This document shows, piece by piece, positions 20,703 to 30,170 of a stretch of 64,000 bases of DNA. Source of the DNA: Streptomyces thermolilacinus SPC6 (GTDB lineage: Bacteria > Actinomycetota > Actinomycetes > Streptomycetales > Streptomycetaceae); NCBI RefSeq assembly GCF_000478605.2, contig NZ_ASHX02000001.1:2581895-2645894 (forward strand). Reading direction: 5' to 3'. A program made the translations under genes and the position numbers. Positions within the stretch are counted from its first letter, which is position 1. Every line of letters begins with the position of its first letter. The notes beneath the pieces were generated by a model, which saw only the letters and a list, made by a program, of their open reading frames with translations, ran no database searches and was not told the DNA's origin.

Positions 20703-23215
20703 GCGCGCACCTCCGACGAGTCCGTCGAGTCCGTCGAGTTCAGCGGATGGGCGGTGGCGGCCGGGGCGATGCGGACCAGACGGCCGGGGACCGTGCCCAG
20801 GTCGGACAGGAGCCCGTCGCCGGTGGAGCGCAGCGGCAGCCACACGACCCGGTCCGGCATCGGCGTGACCCGCAGCGGCAGCGTCACGGACCCGGCCGGT
20901 CCGGTCACCCGCAGCGGGTCGCCGTCCTTGACGCCGGTCTCCGCGGCCGTGGCGGGCGACAGCCGGGCCAGCGCGGCGTGCCGGGTCCCGGCGAGCGCCT
21001 CGTCGCCCTCCTGGAGGCGGCCCAGGTCGAGCAGCATCCGGTGACCGGCAAGGACGGCCTCGCCCTCGCCCGCGCGGGGCAGCGGCAGCCGCGCCTCGGC
21101 CGGGTCGTCGGCCCGCTCGCCGTCCCACGCGCCGAGCCGGTCCATCTCGCGCCGTACGGCCCGCACGTCGGGCAGCCCGAAGCGCACGTCCATCGCGTCG
21201 GCGAGCATGTGCAGCACCCGCGCGTCGGACGGCGGCAGCGCGCTCGTCATGTGCTGCGGCTTCAGCGCCGCCTCGAACATCCGGACCCGCCCCTCCCAGT
21301 TGAGGAACGTGCCGGCCTTCTCGGCGACCGCGGCGACCGGCAGGACCACGTCGGCCCGCTCGGTGACCTCGCCGGGCCGCAGCTCCAGCGACACGACGAA
21401 CGCCGTGTCCAGCGCCTCACGCGCGCGTGCCGGGTCCGGCAGGTCCGCCACGTCCACGCCGCCGACCAGCAGCGCCGCCAGTTCGCCGGTCGCGGCGGCC
21501 TCCACGATCCGGCCGGTGTCGCGCCCGTAGCGGTGCGGCAGCTCCCGTACGCCCCACGCGGCGGCGACCTCGTCGCGGGCGCGCGGGTCGGTGGCGGGGC
21601 GCCCGCCGGGCAGCAGCGACGGCAGGGCGCCCGCCCAGACGGCGCCCGGCTCACCGGCCCGGCGCGGCACCCACACGAGGCGGGCGCCGGTCGCGGTGGC
21701 GGCCCGTACGGCGGCGGTCAGCGCGCCCGGCACGGCGGCGAGGCGCTCGCCGACGACGATGACGGCGCCCTCCGCGCGCAGGGCCTCCGCGGCCGCCGCG
21801 CCCGGCTCTTCGAGGCCGGCGCCCACGGCGAGGGCGTCCAGCCACTCGGGCTCGGTGCCGGGCGCGGCGGGCAGCAGCGTGCCGCCCGCCTTCTCCACGC
21901 CGCGCGTGGCGTACGGGGCGATGGCGTACGTGCGCTGCCCGTGCTTGCGCCAGGCCTTGCGCAGCCGCAGGAAGACGCCGGGCGCCTCCTCCTCCGCCTC
22001 GAACCCGGCGAGCAGCACGGCGGGCGCCTTCTCCAGCGCCGTGTACGTGACGCCCGTGCCGTCCAGGTCCCGGCCCCGTCCGGCGACGCGGGCGGCCAGC
22101 AAGTCGGCCTCCTCGGCGCTGTGCACGCGCGCGCGGAAGTCGATGTCGTTCGTGCCGAGCGCCACGCGCGCGAACTTGGCGTACGCGTAGGCGTCCTCCA
22201 CGGTGAGCCGCCCGCCGGTCAGGACGCCGGTACGGCCCCGGGCCAGGCCGCGCGCCGCCGCCTCCAGCGCCTCGGGCCACGACGCGGGGTGCAGCGCCCC
22301 GTCCTCGCCGCGCACCAGCGGCGTGGCGAGCCGGTCCCGCTGCTGCGCGTACCGGAACGCGAAGCGTCCCTTGTCGCACAGCCACTCCTCGTTGACCTCC
22401 GGGTCGTTGGCGGCGAGGCGCCGCATGACCTTGCCGCGCCGGTGGTCGGTGCGGGTGGCGCAGCCCCCGGCGCAGTGCTCGCACACGGAGGGGCTGGAGA
22501 CCAGGTCGAAGGGGCGGGAGCGGAACCGGTACGCGGCGGAGGTGAGCGCGCCGACCGGGCAGATCTGGATCGTGTTGCCGGAGAAGTACGACTCGAACGG
22601 GTCGCCCTCGCCGGTGCCGACCTGCTGGAGGGCGCCCCGCTCGACCAGCTCGATCATCGGGTCGCCGGCGATCTGCGTGGAGAAGCGGGTGCAGCGGGCG
22701 CACAGCACGCACCGCTCCCGGTCGAGGAGGACCTGCGTGGAGATGGGGACGGGCTTCTCGTAGGTGCGCTTGCGGCCCTCGAAGCGGGAGTCGGCCTGCC
22801 CGTGCGAGACGGCCTGGTTCTGCAGGGGGCACTCGCCGCCCTTGTCGCAGACGGGGCAGTCCAGGGGGTGGTTGATGAGCAGCAGCTCCATCACGCCGAC
22901 CTGGGCCTTCTCGGCGACCTGGGAGGTGAGCTGAGTCCTGACCACCATCCCGTCCGTACAGGTGATCGTGCAGGAGGCCATGGGCTTGCGCTGGCCCTCG
23001 ACCTCGACGATGCACTGGCGGCAGGCGCCGGCCGGGTCGAGGAGGGGGTGGTCGCAGAACCGGGGGATCTCGATGCCGAGCTGCTCGGCGGCCCGGATGA
23101 CCAGCGTCCCCTTGGGGACGGACACCTCGATGCCGTCGATGGTCAGCGTGACCAGGTCCTCCGGCGGCACCGGGGCGGCCCCGCCGCCGGCGGGGTTCGA
23201 TGCCATGACGGTCAT
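20699..23215 (-). CDS. nuoG: NADH-quinone oxidoreductase subunit G
   Basis: 838 residues. N-terminal [2Fe-2S] ferredoxin domain ([15 protein letters not shown]), then the His/Cys cluster ([17 protein letters not shown]), a [4Fe-4S] motif ([10 protein letters not shown]) and CEHCAGGC, followed by a molybdopterin-oxidoreductase-like domain without catalytic function in complex I. It conducts electrons from NuoF. ATG at 23215 overlaps the nuoF stop (ATGA). The middle (~400-600) is Ala/Gly-rich and less conserved. Confidence 0.95.
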   Translation of the reverse strand: MTVMASNPAGGGAAPVPPEDLVTLTIDGIEVSVPKGTLVIRAAEQLGIEIPRFCDHPLLDPAGACRQCIVEVEGQRKPMASCTITCTDGMVVRTQLTSQVAEKAQVGVMELLLINHPLDCPVCDKGGECPLQNQAVSHGQADSRFEGRKRTYEKPVPISTQVLLDRERCVLCARCTRFSTQIAGDPMIELVERGALQQVGTGEGDPFESYFSGNTIQICPVGALTSAAYRFRSRPFDLVSSPSVCEHCAGGCATRTDHRRGKVMRRLAANDPEVNEEWLCDKGRFAFRYAQQRDRLATPLVRGEDGALHPASWPEALEAAARGLARGRTGVLTGGRLTVEDAYAYAKFARVALGTNDIDFRARVHSAEEADLLAARVAGRGRDLDGTGVTYTALEKAPAVLLAGFEAEEEAPGVFLRLRKAWRKHGQRTYAIAPYATRGVEKAGGTLLPAAPGTEPEWLDALAVGAGLEEPGAAAAEALRAEGAVIVVGERLAAVPGALTAAVRAATATGARLVWVPRRAGEPGAVWAGALPSLLPGGRPATDPRARDEVAAAWGVRELPHRYGRDTGRIVEAAATGELAALLVGGVDVADLPDPARAREALDTAFVVSLELRPGEVTERADVVLPVAAVAEKAGTFLNWEGRVRMFEAALKPQHMTSALPPSDARVLHMLADAMDVRFGLPDVRAVRREMDRLGAWDGERADDPAEARLPLPRAGEGEAVLAGHRMLLDLGRLQEGDEALAGTRHAALARLSPATAAETGVKDGDPLRVTGPAGSVTLPLRVTPMPDRVVWLPLRSTGDGLLSDLGTVPGRLVRIAPAATAHPLNSTDSTDSSEVRA

Positions 23216-24561
23216 GCCGTCACCTCCACGTGGTTGTCCGCCCAGGCGGTCGACTTGGCCGGGTCGAAGGGGCAGCCCCTGCCGGTGATGTGCTCCTCGT
23301 ACTCCTCGCGGAAGTACTTCAGGGAGGAGAAGATCGGCGAGGCGGCGCCGTCGCCGAGGGCGCAGAACGACTTGCCGTTGATGTTGTCGGCGATGTCGGC
23401 GAGCTTGTCGAGGTCGGACGGCTTGCCCTTGCCCGCCTCGATGTCGCGCAGCAGCTGCACCAGCCAGTACGTGCCCTCGCGGCAGGGGGTGCACTTGCCG
23501 CAGGACTCGTGGGCGTAGAACTCGGTCCAGCGGGTCACGGCGCGCACGACGCAGGTGGTCTCGTCGAAGCACTGGAGCGCCTTGGTGCCGAGCATGGACC
23601 CGGCGGCGCCGACGCCCTCGTAGTCGAGAGGCACGTCGAGGTGCTCGTCGGTGAACATCGGCGTGGACGAGCCGCCCGGGGTCCAGAACTTGAGGCGGTG
23701 GCCGGGCCGCATGCCGCCGCTCATGTCGAGCAGCTGGCGCAGGGTGATGCCGAGCGGCGCCTCGTACTGGCCGGGCGCGGCGACATGGCCGCTGAGCGAG
23801 TACAGCGTGAAGCCGGGGGACTTCTCGCTGCCCATGGACCGGAACCACTCCTTGCCCCGGTGGAGGATCGCGGGAACCGACGCGATGGACTCGACGTTGT
23901 TCACGACGGTGGGGCACGCGTACAGACCGGCGACCGCGGGGAAGGGGGGTCGCAGCCGGGGCTGGCCGCGGCGGCCCTCCAGAGAGTCGAGCAGGGCGGT
24001 CTCCTCACCGCAGATGTACGCCCCGGCTCCGGCGTGCACGGTGAGTTCGACGTCCAGTCCGCTGCCGAGGACGTTCCGGCCGAGGTACCCGGCGGCGTAC
24101 GCCTCGCGGACCGCCTCGTGAAGGCGGCGCAGCACGGGGACGACCTCGCCGCGCAGGTAGATGAAGGCGTGCGAGGACCTGATCGCGTAGCAGGCGATCA
24201 CGATGCCCTCGATGAGGGAGTGCGGGTTGGCGAAGAGGAGGGGGATGTCCTTGCAGGTGCCTGGCTCGGACTCGTCGGCGTTGACGACGAGGTAGTGGGG
24301 CTTGCCGTCGCCCTGCGGGATGAACTGCCACTTCATCCCGGTGGGGAAGCCCGCGCCGCCGCGGCCGCGGAGCCCTGAGTCCTTGACGTACGCGATGACG
24401 TCGTCGGGTGACATGGCGAGGGCCTTGCGCAGTCCCTCGTACCCGTCGTGGCGCCGGTAGGTGTCCAGGCTCCAGGGACGGGGCTCGTCCCAGAAGGCGG
24501 ACAGGACCGGTGAGAGCAGCTTCTCGGGGCTGGTCTCCCCGATTTCGGGTGCCAAGGTCAT
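23212..24561 (-). CDS. nuoF: NADH-quinone oxidoreductase subunit F
   Basis: 449 residues; binds NADH, FMN and cluster N3 at the tip of the peripheral arm. The glycine-rich [45 protein letters not shown] and the cluster ligands [11 protein letters not shown] plus the later cysteine in SFCALGD are all present. ATG at 24561 shares one base with the nuoE stop (TGATG). Confidence 0.95.
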   Translation of the reverse strand: MTLAPEIGETSPEKLLSPVLSAFWDEPRPWSLDTYRRHDGYEGLRKALAMSPDDVIAYVKDSGLRGRGGAGFPTGMKWQFIPQGDGKPHYLVVNADESEPGTCKDIPLLFANPHSLIEGIVIACYAIRSSHAFIYLRGEVVPVLRRLHEAVREAYAAGYLGRNVLGSGLDVELTVHAGAGAYICGEETALLDSLEGRRGQPRLRPPFPAVAGLYACPTVVNNVESIASVPAILHRGKEWFRSMGSEKSPGFTLYSLSGHVAAPGQYEAPLGITLRQLLDMSGGMRPGHRLKFWTPGGSSTPMFTDEHLDVPLDYEGVGAAGSMLGTKALQCFDETTCVVRAVTRWTEFYAHESCGKCTPCREGTYWLVQLLRDIEAGKGKPSDLDKLADIADNINGKSFCALGDGAASPIFSSLKYFREEYEEHITGRGCPFDPAKSTAWADNHVEVTA

Positions 24562-25421
24562 CACTCCCCCTCCTCGCTGACCGGGCCCGCCGGGTGCTTC
24601 GGGTCGGACGCGGAGGTCTGTTGCGGTGCGTCGTGCGAGCTGAGGTGCCGGGCGCCCGGCGTGGGCCCGTCGTGGGGCGCCGTGCCGCGCCGGCCGGACT
24701 CGGCCGTCTCGCCGCGCGGGTGGACGACGCGCGGCGGGAGGGCCTCGCCCTTGGCGAGCTTCAGGCCGATGAGGGAGGCCGGTCCGGCGCCGCCGCCCGC
24801 CTCCACCGCGCCGGGGCGCTCGTCGGGGAACCCGGCGAGGATGCGGGCGGTCTCCTTGAAGGTGCACAGGGGCGCGCCGCGGGTCGGGGTGACGGGAAGC
24901 CCGGCGCGCAGGTCGTCCACGAGCCGCTTGGCGCTCTCCGGCGTCTGGTTGTCGAAGAACTCCCAGTTGACCATCACGACGGGCGCGAAGTCGCAGGCGG
25001 CGTTGCACTCGATGTGTTCGAGGGTGACCTTGCCGTCCTCGGTGGTCTCCTGGTTGCCGACGCCGAGGTACTCCTTGAGCTCCTCGAAGATGGCGTCGCC
25101 GCCCATGACGGCGCAGAGCGTGTTGGTGCAGACGCCGACCTGGTAGTCGCCGCTCGGCTTGCGCCGGTACATCGTGTAGAAGGTGGCGACGGCGGTGACC
25201 TCGGCGGTGGTCAGGCCGAGCACGTCGGCGCAGAAGCGCATCCCGGTGCGGGTGACGTGTCCCTCCTCGGCCTGGACGAGGTGCAGCAGCGGCAGCAGCG
25301 CGGAGCGGGAGTCCGGGTAGCGGGCGATCACCTCCCGGGCGTCCGCCTCGAGCCGGGCGCGTACGTCGGCGGGGTAGTCGGGCGCGGGGAGTCCGGGCAT
25401 CCCCAGCTGGACGTCGGTCAC
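24561..25421 (-). CDS. nuoE: NADH-quinone oxidoreductase subunit E with C-terminal extension
   Basis: 286 residues. Thioredoxin-like [2Fe-2S] subunit with ligands C98, C103 ([11 protein letters not shown]) and C139, C143 (CNAACDFAP). The core ends near residue 180; about 100 further residues, including [20 protein letters not shown] and a Pro/Ser/His-rich tail, extend beyond the usual length. GTG at 25421 overlaps the nuoD stop (GTGA). Confidence 0.95.
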   Translation of the reverse strand: MTDVQLGMPGLPAPDYPADVRARLEADAREVIARYPDSRSALLPLLHLVQAEEGHVTRTGMRFCADVLGLTTAEVTAVATFYTMYRRKPSGDYQVGVCTNTLCAVMGGDAIFEELKEYLGVGNQETTEDGKVTLEHIECNAACDFAPVVMVNWEFFDNQTPESAKRLVDDLRAGLPVTPTRGAPLCTFKETARILAGFPDERPGAVEAGGGAGPASLIGLKLAKGEALPPRVVHPRGETAESGRRGTAPHDGPTPGARHLSSHDAPQQTSASDPKHPAGPVSEEGE

Positions 25422-26815
25422 CGGTCTACGCCTCCCATCACGGGGTCGATCGACGCGACGGCGACGATGACGTCGGCGACCTGGCCGCCTTCGCACATCG
25501 CCGCCATGGCCTGGAGGTTGGTGAAGGACGGGTCGCGGAAGTGGACCCGGTACGGGCGGGTGCCGCCGTCGGAGACGACGTGCGCGGCCAGCTCGCCCTT
25601 GGGGGACTCGACGGCGGCGTACGCCTGTCCCGCGGGGACCCGGAAGCCCTCGGTGACCAGCTTGAAGTGGTGGATCAGGGCCTCCATGGAGGTGCCCATG
25701 ATCTTCTTGATGTGGTCGAGGGAGTTGCCGAGGCCGTCGGGGCCGAGGGCCAGCTGGGCGGGCCAGGCGATCTTCTTGTCGGCGACCATGACGGGCCCGG
25801 GCGCGAGCCGGTCGAGGCACTGCTCGATGATCCGCAGCGACTGGCGCATCTCCTCCAGGCGGATCAGGAACCGGCCGTAGGCGTCGCACGTGTCGGCGGT
25901 CGGGACGTCGAAGTCGTACGTCTCGTAGCCGCAGTACGGCTCCGCGCGGCGCAGGTCGTGCGGGAGGCCGGCGGAGCGCAGGATGGGCCCGGTGGCGCCG
26001 AGGGCCATGCAGCCGGCGAGGTCCAGGTAGCCGATGTCCTGCATGCGGGCCTTGAAGATGGGGTTGCCGGTGGCGAGCTTGTCGTACTCCGGCAGGTTCT
26101 TGCGCATCTTCCGGACGAACTCGCGGATCTGCTCGACGGCGCCGGGGGGCAGGTCCTGGGCGAGGCCGCCGGGGCGGATGAACGCGTGGTTCATCCGCAG
26201 GCCGGTGATCAGTTCGTAGAGGTCCAGGATCATCTCGCGGTCCCGGAACCCGTAGATCATGATCGTGGTGGCGCCGAGCTCCATGCCGCCGGTGGCGATG
26301 CACACGAGGTGCGAGGAGAGCCGGTTGAGCTCCATGAGCAGGACGCGGACGACGGTGGCCCGGTCGGGGATCTGGTCCTCGATGCCGAGGAGCTTCTCCA
26401 CGCCGAGGCAGTACGCCGTCTCGTTGAAGAACGACGTCAGGTAGTCCATGCGCGTCACGAACGTGGTGCCCTGGGTCCACGTCCGGTACTCGAGGTTCTT
26501 CTCGATGCCGGTGTGGAGGTAGCCGATGCCGCAGCGGGCCTCGGTGACGGTCTCGCCGTCGATCTCCAGGATGAGCCGCAGCACGCCGTGGGTGGACGGG
26601 TGCTGGGGGCCCATGTTGACGACGATCCGCTCGTCGTCGGCCTTCGCCGCGGACTGGACGACCTCGTCCCAGTCGCCGCCGGTGACGGTGTAGACGGTGC
26701 CCTCGGTCGTCTCGCGGGGCTCGGCCCGGGGGGCGTACGCATCGGAGAGGTGCGTCCCGGAGGGACCCGCTGAGGAGTGGGGGCCGGGAGACGGGTGGGC
26801 GTTGGGGGTGGTCAC
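25418..26815 (-). CDS. nuoD: NADH-quinone oxidoreductase subunit D
   Basis: 465 residues, 49-kDa subunit forming the quinone-reduction site with NuoB. Conserved segments: [33 protein letters not shown] and [16 protein letters not shown]. The first ~35 residues are a variable Pro/Ser/His-rich leader. GTG at 26815 overlaps the nuoC stop (GTGA). Confidence 0.95.
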   Translation of the reverse strand: MTTPNAHPSPGPHSSAGPSGTHLSDAYAPRAEPRETTEGTVYTVTGGDWDEVVQSAAKADDERIVVNMGPQHPSTHGVLRLILEIDGETVTEARCGIGYLHTGIEKNLEYRTWTQGTTFVTRMDYLTSFFNETAYCLGVEKLLGIEDQIPDRATVVRVLLMELNRLSSHLVCIATGGMELGATTIMIYGFRDREMILDLYELITGLRMNHAFIRPGGLAQDLPPGAVEQIREFVRKMRKNLPEYDKLATGNPIFKARMQDIGYLDLAGCMALGATGPILRSAGLPHDLRRAEPYCGYETYDFDVPTADTCDAYGRFLIRLEEMRQSLRIIEQCLDRLAPGPVMVADKKIAWPAQLALGPDGLGNSLDHIKKIMGTSMEALIHHFKLVTEGFRVPAGQAYAAVESPKGELAAHVVSDGGTRPYRVHFRDPSFTNLQAMAAMCEGGQVADVIVAVASIDPVMGGVDR

Positions 26816-27549
26816 GAGTACGACCTCCGCTGGTCCGGAGCCGGGATCTGGGCGCCCTTGTACTCGACGGGGATGCCGCCGAGGGGGTAGTCCTTGCGCT
26901 GCGGGAAGCCCTGCCAGTCGTCCGGCATCATGATCCGGGTGAGGGCGGGGTGCCCGTCGAAGACCAGCCCGAAGAAGTCGTACGTCTCGCGCTCGTGCCA
27001 GTCATTGGTCGGGTAGACGGCGACGAGAGACGGGACGTGCGGGTCGCTGTCGGGGGCGCTGACCTCCAGGCGCAGGCGCCGCCCGTGGGTGAGCGAGCGC
27101 AGGTGGTAGACCGCGTGCAGCTCGCGGCCCTTGTCGCCGGGGTAGTGGACGCCGCTGACGCCCGTGCACAGCTCGAAGCGCAGGGCGGGGTCGTCGCGCA
27201 GGGTGCGGGCGACGCGCACGAGGTGCTCGCGCGCGATGTGGAAGGTGAGCTCGCCCCGGTCCACCACCGTCTTCTCGATGGCGTTCTCGGGGACGAGGCC
27301 CTGTTCCTCCAGGGCGCCCTCCAGCTCGTCGGCGACCTCGTCGAAGTACCCGCCGTAGGGCCGGGTGGCCGGTCCGGGGAGGCGGATGGAGCGGACGAGG
27401 CCGCCGTAGCCGGAGGTGTCGCCGCCACTGGTGGCGCCGAACATGCCGCGCTGGACGCGGATCTCCTCCCCGAGGTCACCGCGCTGGCCGGGGAGGTTCT
27501 GCGCGCTGAGGTCCTTCTCGGGGTTCGGCTGACTGGACTGGTCGGTCAC
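26812..27549 (-). CDS. nuoC: NADH-quinone oxidoreductase subunit C
   Basis: 245 residues, 30-kDa peripheral subunit. The N-terminal ~70 residues are an actinomycete-type extension; the conserved core includes [38 protein letters not shown] and the C-terminal [11 protein letters not shown] at 27549 overlaps the nuoB stop (GTGA). Confidence 0.95.
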   Translation of the reverse strand: MTDQSSQPNPEKDLSAQNLPGQRGDLGEEIRVQRGMFGATSGGDTSGYGGLVRSIRLPGPATRPYGGYFDEVADELEGALEEQGLVPENAIEKTVVDRGELTFHIAREHLVRVARTLRDDPALRFELCTGVSGVHYPGDKGRELHAVYHLRSLTHGRRLRLEVSAPDSDPHVPSLVAVYPTNDWHERETYDFFGLVFDGHPALTRIMMPDDWQGFPQRKDYPLGGIPVEYKGAQIPAPDQRRSYS

Positions 27550-28100
27550 CGGAGCAGCCCCTTCATCTCGATCGTCGGGAGGGCCTTGAGCGCCGCCTCC
27601 TCCGCCTCGCGGGCCGCTTCGCGCGCGTTGACGCCGAGCTTGGACGTCTGGATCTTCTGGTGGAGCTTGAGGATCGCGTCCAGCAGCATCTCGGGGCGGG
27701 GCGGGCAGCCGGGCAGGTAGATGTCCACCGGCACGACGTGATCGACGCCCTGCACGATCGCGTAGTTGTTGAACATGCCTCCGGAGGAGGCGCAGACGCC
27801 CATGGAGATCACCCACTTCGGGTCGGGCATCTGGTCGTAGACCTGGCGCAGGACCGGGGCCATCTTCTGGCTGACCCGGCCGGCCACGATCATCAGGTCG
27901 GCCTGGCGCGGCGAGCCGCGGAAGACCTCCATCCCGAACCGCGCCAGGTCGTACCGCCCGGCGCCGGTGGTCATCATCTCGATGGCGCAGCAGGCGAGGC
28001 CGAAGGTCGCGGGGAAGACGGACGACTTGCGCACCCATCCCGCGGCCTGTTCGACCGTCGTCAGCAGAAATCCGCTCGGCAGCTTCTCTTCGAGTCCCAT
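27546..28100 (-). CDS. nuoB: NADH-quinone oxidoreductase subunit B
   Basis: 184 residues. Carries the terminal N2 [4Fe-4S] cluster; the four ligands are the adjacent C37 and C38 ([10 protein letters not shown]), C103 ([10 protein letters not shown]) and C132 (YLPGCPPRP). ATG at 28100; 19 nt after nuoA. Confidence 0.95.
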   Translation of the reverse strand: MGLEEKLPSGFLLTTVEQAAGWVRKSSVFPATFGLACCAIEMMTTGAGRYDLARFGMEVFRGSPRQADLMIVAGRVSQKMAPVLRQVYDQMPDPKWVISMGVCASSGGMFNNYAIVQGVDHVVPVDIYLPGCPPRPEMLLDAILKLHQKIQTSKLGVNAREAAREAEEAALKALPTIEMKGLLR

Positions 28101-28119
28101 GAGTGTGCCCTTCAGCCCC

Positions 28120-28479
28120 TCAGTCCCATTCCAGGCCGCCGCGCCGCCATACGTACGCGTAGGCGACGAAGACCGTGAGCACGAAGAGGAGCATCTCCAC
28201 GAGCCCGAACAGCCCCAGGGCGTCGAAGGTGACGGCCCAGGGGTAGAGGAAGACGATCTCGATGTCGAAGACGATGAAGAGCATCGCCGTCAGGTAGTAC
28301 TTGATCGGGAAGCGGCCACCTCCGGCCGGCGTCGGGGTCGGCTCGATGCCGCACTCGTACGCCTCGAGCTTCGCCCGGTTGTACTTCCTCGGGCCGATGA
28401 GCGTGGCCATGACCACGGAGAAGATCGCAAACGCTGCCCCGAGGGCGCCGAGCACGAGGATGGGCGTGTACGCATTCAC
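28120..28479 (-). CDS. nuoA: NADH-quinone oxidoreductase subunit A
   Basis: 119 residues with three transmembrane helices; motifs YECGIEP and [13 protein letters not shown] mark NuoA at the quinone channel. First gene of the operon. The GTG at 28479 ([11 protein letters not shown]) has GGAAGGAG 8 nt upstream. Expression is probably set by the promoter region at 28480-28690 with a Rex-like operator. Confidence 0.95.
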   Translation of the reverse strand: MNAYTPILVLGALGAAFAIFSVVMATLIGPRKYNRAKLEAYECGIEPTPTPAGGGRFPIKYYLTAMLFIVFDIEIVFLYPWAVTFDALGLFGLVEMLLFVLTVFVAYAYVWRRGGLEWD

Positions 28480-28587
28480 GCTCCTCGCTCCTTCCAGTCG
28501 TCCTTGACCGTTGGACCGCAGCGGGCTTCCGTCGTACCGCCTCGAAGGAATCACCGGGTGATCCGTGACCCCCGGAAGATCGCTTAC

Positions 28588-28605
28588 ATGTGAGGCAGTT
28601 CACAA
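28588..28605 (-). promoter_or_regulatory. Rex-type operator (ROP-like site) upstream of nuoA
   Basis: On the minus strand TTGTGAACTGCCTCACAT matches the Rex consensus TTGTGAA-N4-TTCACAA in 16 of 18 positions counted with the free spacer, and contains the symmetric TGTGA-N6-TCACA. It is about 110 bp upstream of the nuoA start. Rex senses the NADH/NAD+ ratio and represses respiratory genes in Streptomyces; CRP-family binding is the alternative. No clear -10/-35 pair could be fixed, although TTGTGA within the site could be a -35. Confidence 0.65.
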
Positions 28606-28637
28606 GCCCGACGCAACGCATCCTATGCCCGTCGATC

Positions 28638-28686
28638 TGTGATCTGCGACACGGGGGTTGCCAACGACTTTGTGATCTCTGCCACC
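28638..28686 (+). promoter_or_regulatory. pair of CRP-like half-palindromic sites
   Basis: TGTGATCTGCGACACG (28638-28653) and TGTGATCTCTGCCACC (28671-28686) are direct repeats 33 bp apart, about three helical turns. Both fit GTG-N6-GNCAC, the pattern reported for Streptomyces Crp. They lie between nuoA and the NlpC/P60 gene and could affect either. Confidence 0.45.
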
Positions 28687-28840
28687 TGTCGAACGATCAT
28701 GAACTCGGATGAACGCCGATCTTCGCACCAGACGTGACCGAGAGGCGACAATCCGTGACATTCTGGCCGATCATCGCTGGTCGGAGCGGCCTCGCACTAT
28801 CAAACCCTGGCCTGTACACGCAAATTCGAGTTGGAGGCGT

Positions 28841-28870
28841 ACGGGTGATAAAGGGGCTCACCCCACCCGT
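28841..28870 (+). other. hairpin in the region upstream of the NlpC/P60 gene
   Basis: ACGGGT (28841-28846) pairs with ACCCGT (28865-28870), enclosing a GATAAA bulge and an inner GGGG-CTCA-CCCC stem. It is about 330 nt upstream of the hydrolase start and could belong to a structured leader RNA if transcription starts before it. I do not see the conserved elements of a c-di-AMP riboswitch. Confidence 0.3.
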
Positions 28871-28945
28871 GCGGGGGCCCGGCGGGACGGAGGTGGACGC
28901 GTGCGTCCGTTCACGAGCGCGGACCGCAAGTGACGGAGACTCGAA

Positions 28946-28961
28946 TGTGACCTGCGCCACT
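28946..28961 (+). promoter_or_regulatory. third CRP-like site, upstream of the NlpC/P60 gene
   Basis: TGTGACCTGCGCCACT has the same orientation and pattern (GTG-N6-GNCAC) as the two sites at 28638-28686, about 250 bp upstream of the hydrolase start. Confidence 0.4.
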
Positions 28962-29050
28962 TCGACCCGGCGCCCGGAAAAGCGGGGTTGGCCAACTGCG
29001 CCAACCAATGGTAGGCGAGCGGCAATTCGGACGTTTCGCGGAAAACCCAT

Positions 29051-29066
29051 GATCACGGGCGTGATC
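29051..29066. promoter_or_regulatory. 16-bp palindrome upstream of the NlpC/P60 gene
   Basis: GATCAC-GGGC-GTGATC is a perfect dyad about 135 bp upstream of the hydrolase start. Short, but symmetric and in an AT-richer part of the region, so an operator is plausible. Confidence 0.35.
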
Positions 29067-29198
29067 GCCTGGGTCTGAAATGTCCGTTACGGCGTCAATA
29101 AAGGCCTCCATGAACCGGATTCAACGACTCCGGGCGCAACTGTGGCGCAGCACACGTTTCTTGAAGGGAACCATCGAGCCCTGATACCGGTTGTTCTC

Positions 29199-30038
29199 AT
29201 GTCCCACACCGCTCCCATACCCAGCCACCGGAAGCCCCGCCGCAGCTCCTCGAAGCTCGCGCTGCGCGCCGGAGTTGCCGGTGGCGTCCTCAGCACCATC
29301 GCGGTGGCCGCGTCGCCCGCTCAGGCCGAGCCGGTGACCGAGACCATCGAGATGCCCACGCTCACCAACGTGGACCTGTCCGGCGCGCTGTCCAACGCCG
29401 TCGCCGCCTCCGCCGAGGCGACCGAGCAGAACGCGCTCGCCCAGGACCTGCGGGCCCAGGAGGAAGCGGCGGCCGCCGCGGCGGCGAAGGACGCCAAGAA
29501 GGCCAAGGCCGAGGCGGAGCGCAAGGCGGAGGCCGAGCGCAAGGCCAAGGAGGCCGAGGAGAAGGCCCGCGCCGAGGCGGAGCGCGCCTCCCGCACCTCC
29601 GAGCGCACCACGCTCTCCGCGTCTTCCTCCGACAACGGCGGCGGCGGCAGCGACAGCGGCTCCTCCTACAGCGCCCCCGCGACCGGTTCGGCCGCCGCCA
29701 TCGTGGCGTTCGCGCGCGCCCAGGTCGGCGACGCGTACGTCATGGGCGCCACGGGCCCCAACGCCTGGGACTGCTCCGGCCTCGTCCAGGCCGCCTACCG
29801 CCAGGCCGGCATCGACCTGCCGCGCGTCTCCGGCGCGCAGTCGAGCATGGGCACCTCCGTCTCGCTGGACAACCTCCAGCCGGGCGACATCCTCTACTGG
29901 GGCAGCCGCAGCGGCTCGTACCACGTCGCCATCTACGTCGGCGGCGGCAACTTCGTGGGCGCGCAGAACCCCAGCAAGGGCGTCGTCGAGCAGTCCATCG
30001 ACTGGGACCGGCCGTCCGGCGCCGTCCGCGTCCTCTGA
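29199..30038 (+). CDS. secreted NlpC/P60 peptidoglycan endopeptidase with coiled-coil
   Basis: 279 residues: signal peptide (~1-43, ending SPAQA), an Ala/Glu/Lys-rich coiled coil (~75-130, with AEAERKAEAERKAKEAEEK), a Ser/Gly linker (~138-165) and a C-terminal NlpC/P60 domain. The catalytic Cys is C192 in AWDCSGLVQAAY, the His is H242 in SYHVAIYVGGG, with NFVGAQNPS behind it. It should cleave stem peptides in the cell wall. The ATG at 29199 lacks an obvious Shine-Dalgarno; a GTG at 29142 is in frame but would spoil the signal peptide. The long upstream region suggests elaborate control. Confidence 0.9.
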   Translation: MSHTAPIPSHRKPRRSSSKLALRAGVAGGVLSTIAVAASPAQAEPVTETIEMPTLTNVDLSGALSNAVAASAEATEQNALAQDLRAQEEAAAAAAAKDAKKAKAEAERKAEAERKAKEAEEKARAEAERASRTSERTTLSASSSDNGGGGSDSGSSYSAPATGSAAAIVAFARAQVGDAYVMGATGPNAWDCSGLVQAAYRQAGIDLPRVSGAQSSMGTSVSLDNLQPGDILYWGSRSGSYHVAIYVGGGNFVGAQNPSKGVVEQSIDWDRPSGAVRVL

Positions 30039-30060
30039 CGCGGCGGCACCACGTCCGAAA

Positions 30061-30097
30061 GGCCGCCGCTCCCCCGCTCGGGGCGGGAGCGGCGGCC
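30061..30097. terminator. terminator between convergent genes
   Basis: GGCCGCCGCTCCC (30061-30073) pairs perfectly with GGGAGCGGCGGCC (30085-30097) around an 11-nt loop, 22 nt after the NlpC/P60 stop. Confidence 0.8.
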
Positions 30098-30170
30098 TTC
30101 GCCGTGCTCGGGCACTACCGCTCCGGTACACCGGGGTCGCCCTGCCACGCCCGGCGCCGCACCGGGCGTA

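Noticed and set aside
12390..28100. Very long open frames antisense to the nuo genes and elsewhere (up to ~1000 codons)
   Set aside because: They are shadows expected in ~73% GC DNA: Arg/Pro/Gly/Ala-rich, no conserved motifs, no ribosome sites, and each is exactly opposite a well-conserved gene.
28734..29078. 114-codon open frame in the nuo/NlpC intergenic region
   Set aside because: No ribosome site, composition does not follow the codon bias of neighbours, overlaps candidate regulatory sites.
28820..29198. c-di-AMP (ydaO-type) riboswitch before the NlpC/P60 gene
   Set aside because: The GGGGAACC / GAACCC type conserved elements are not present; only a simple hairpin is seen.
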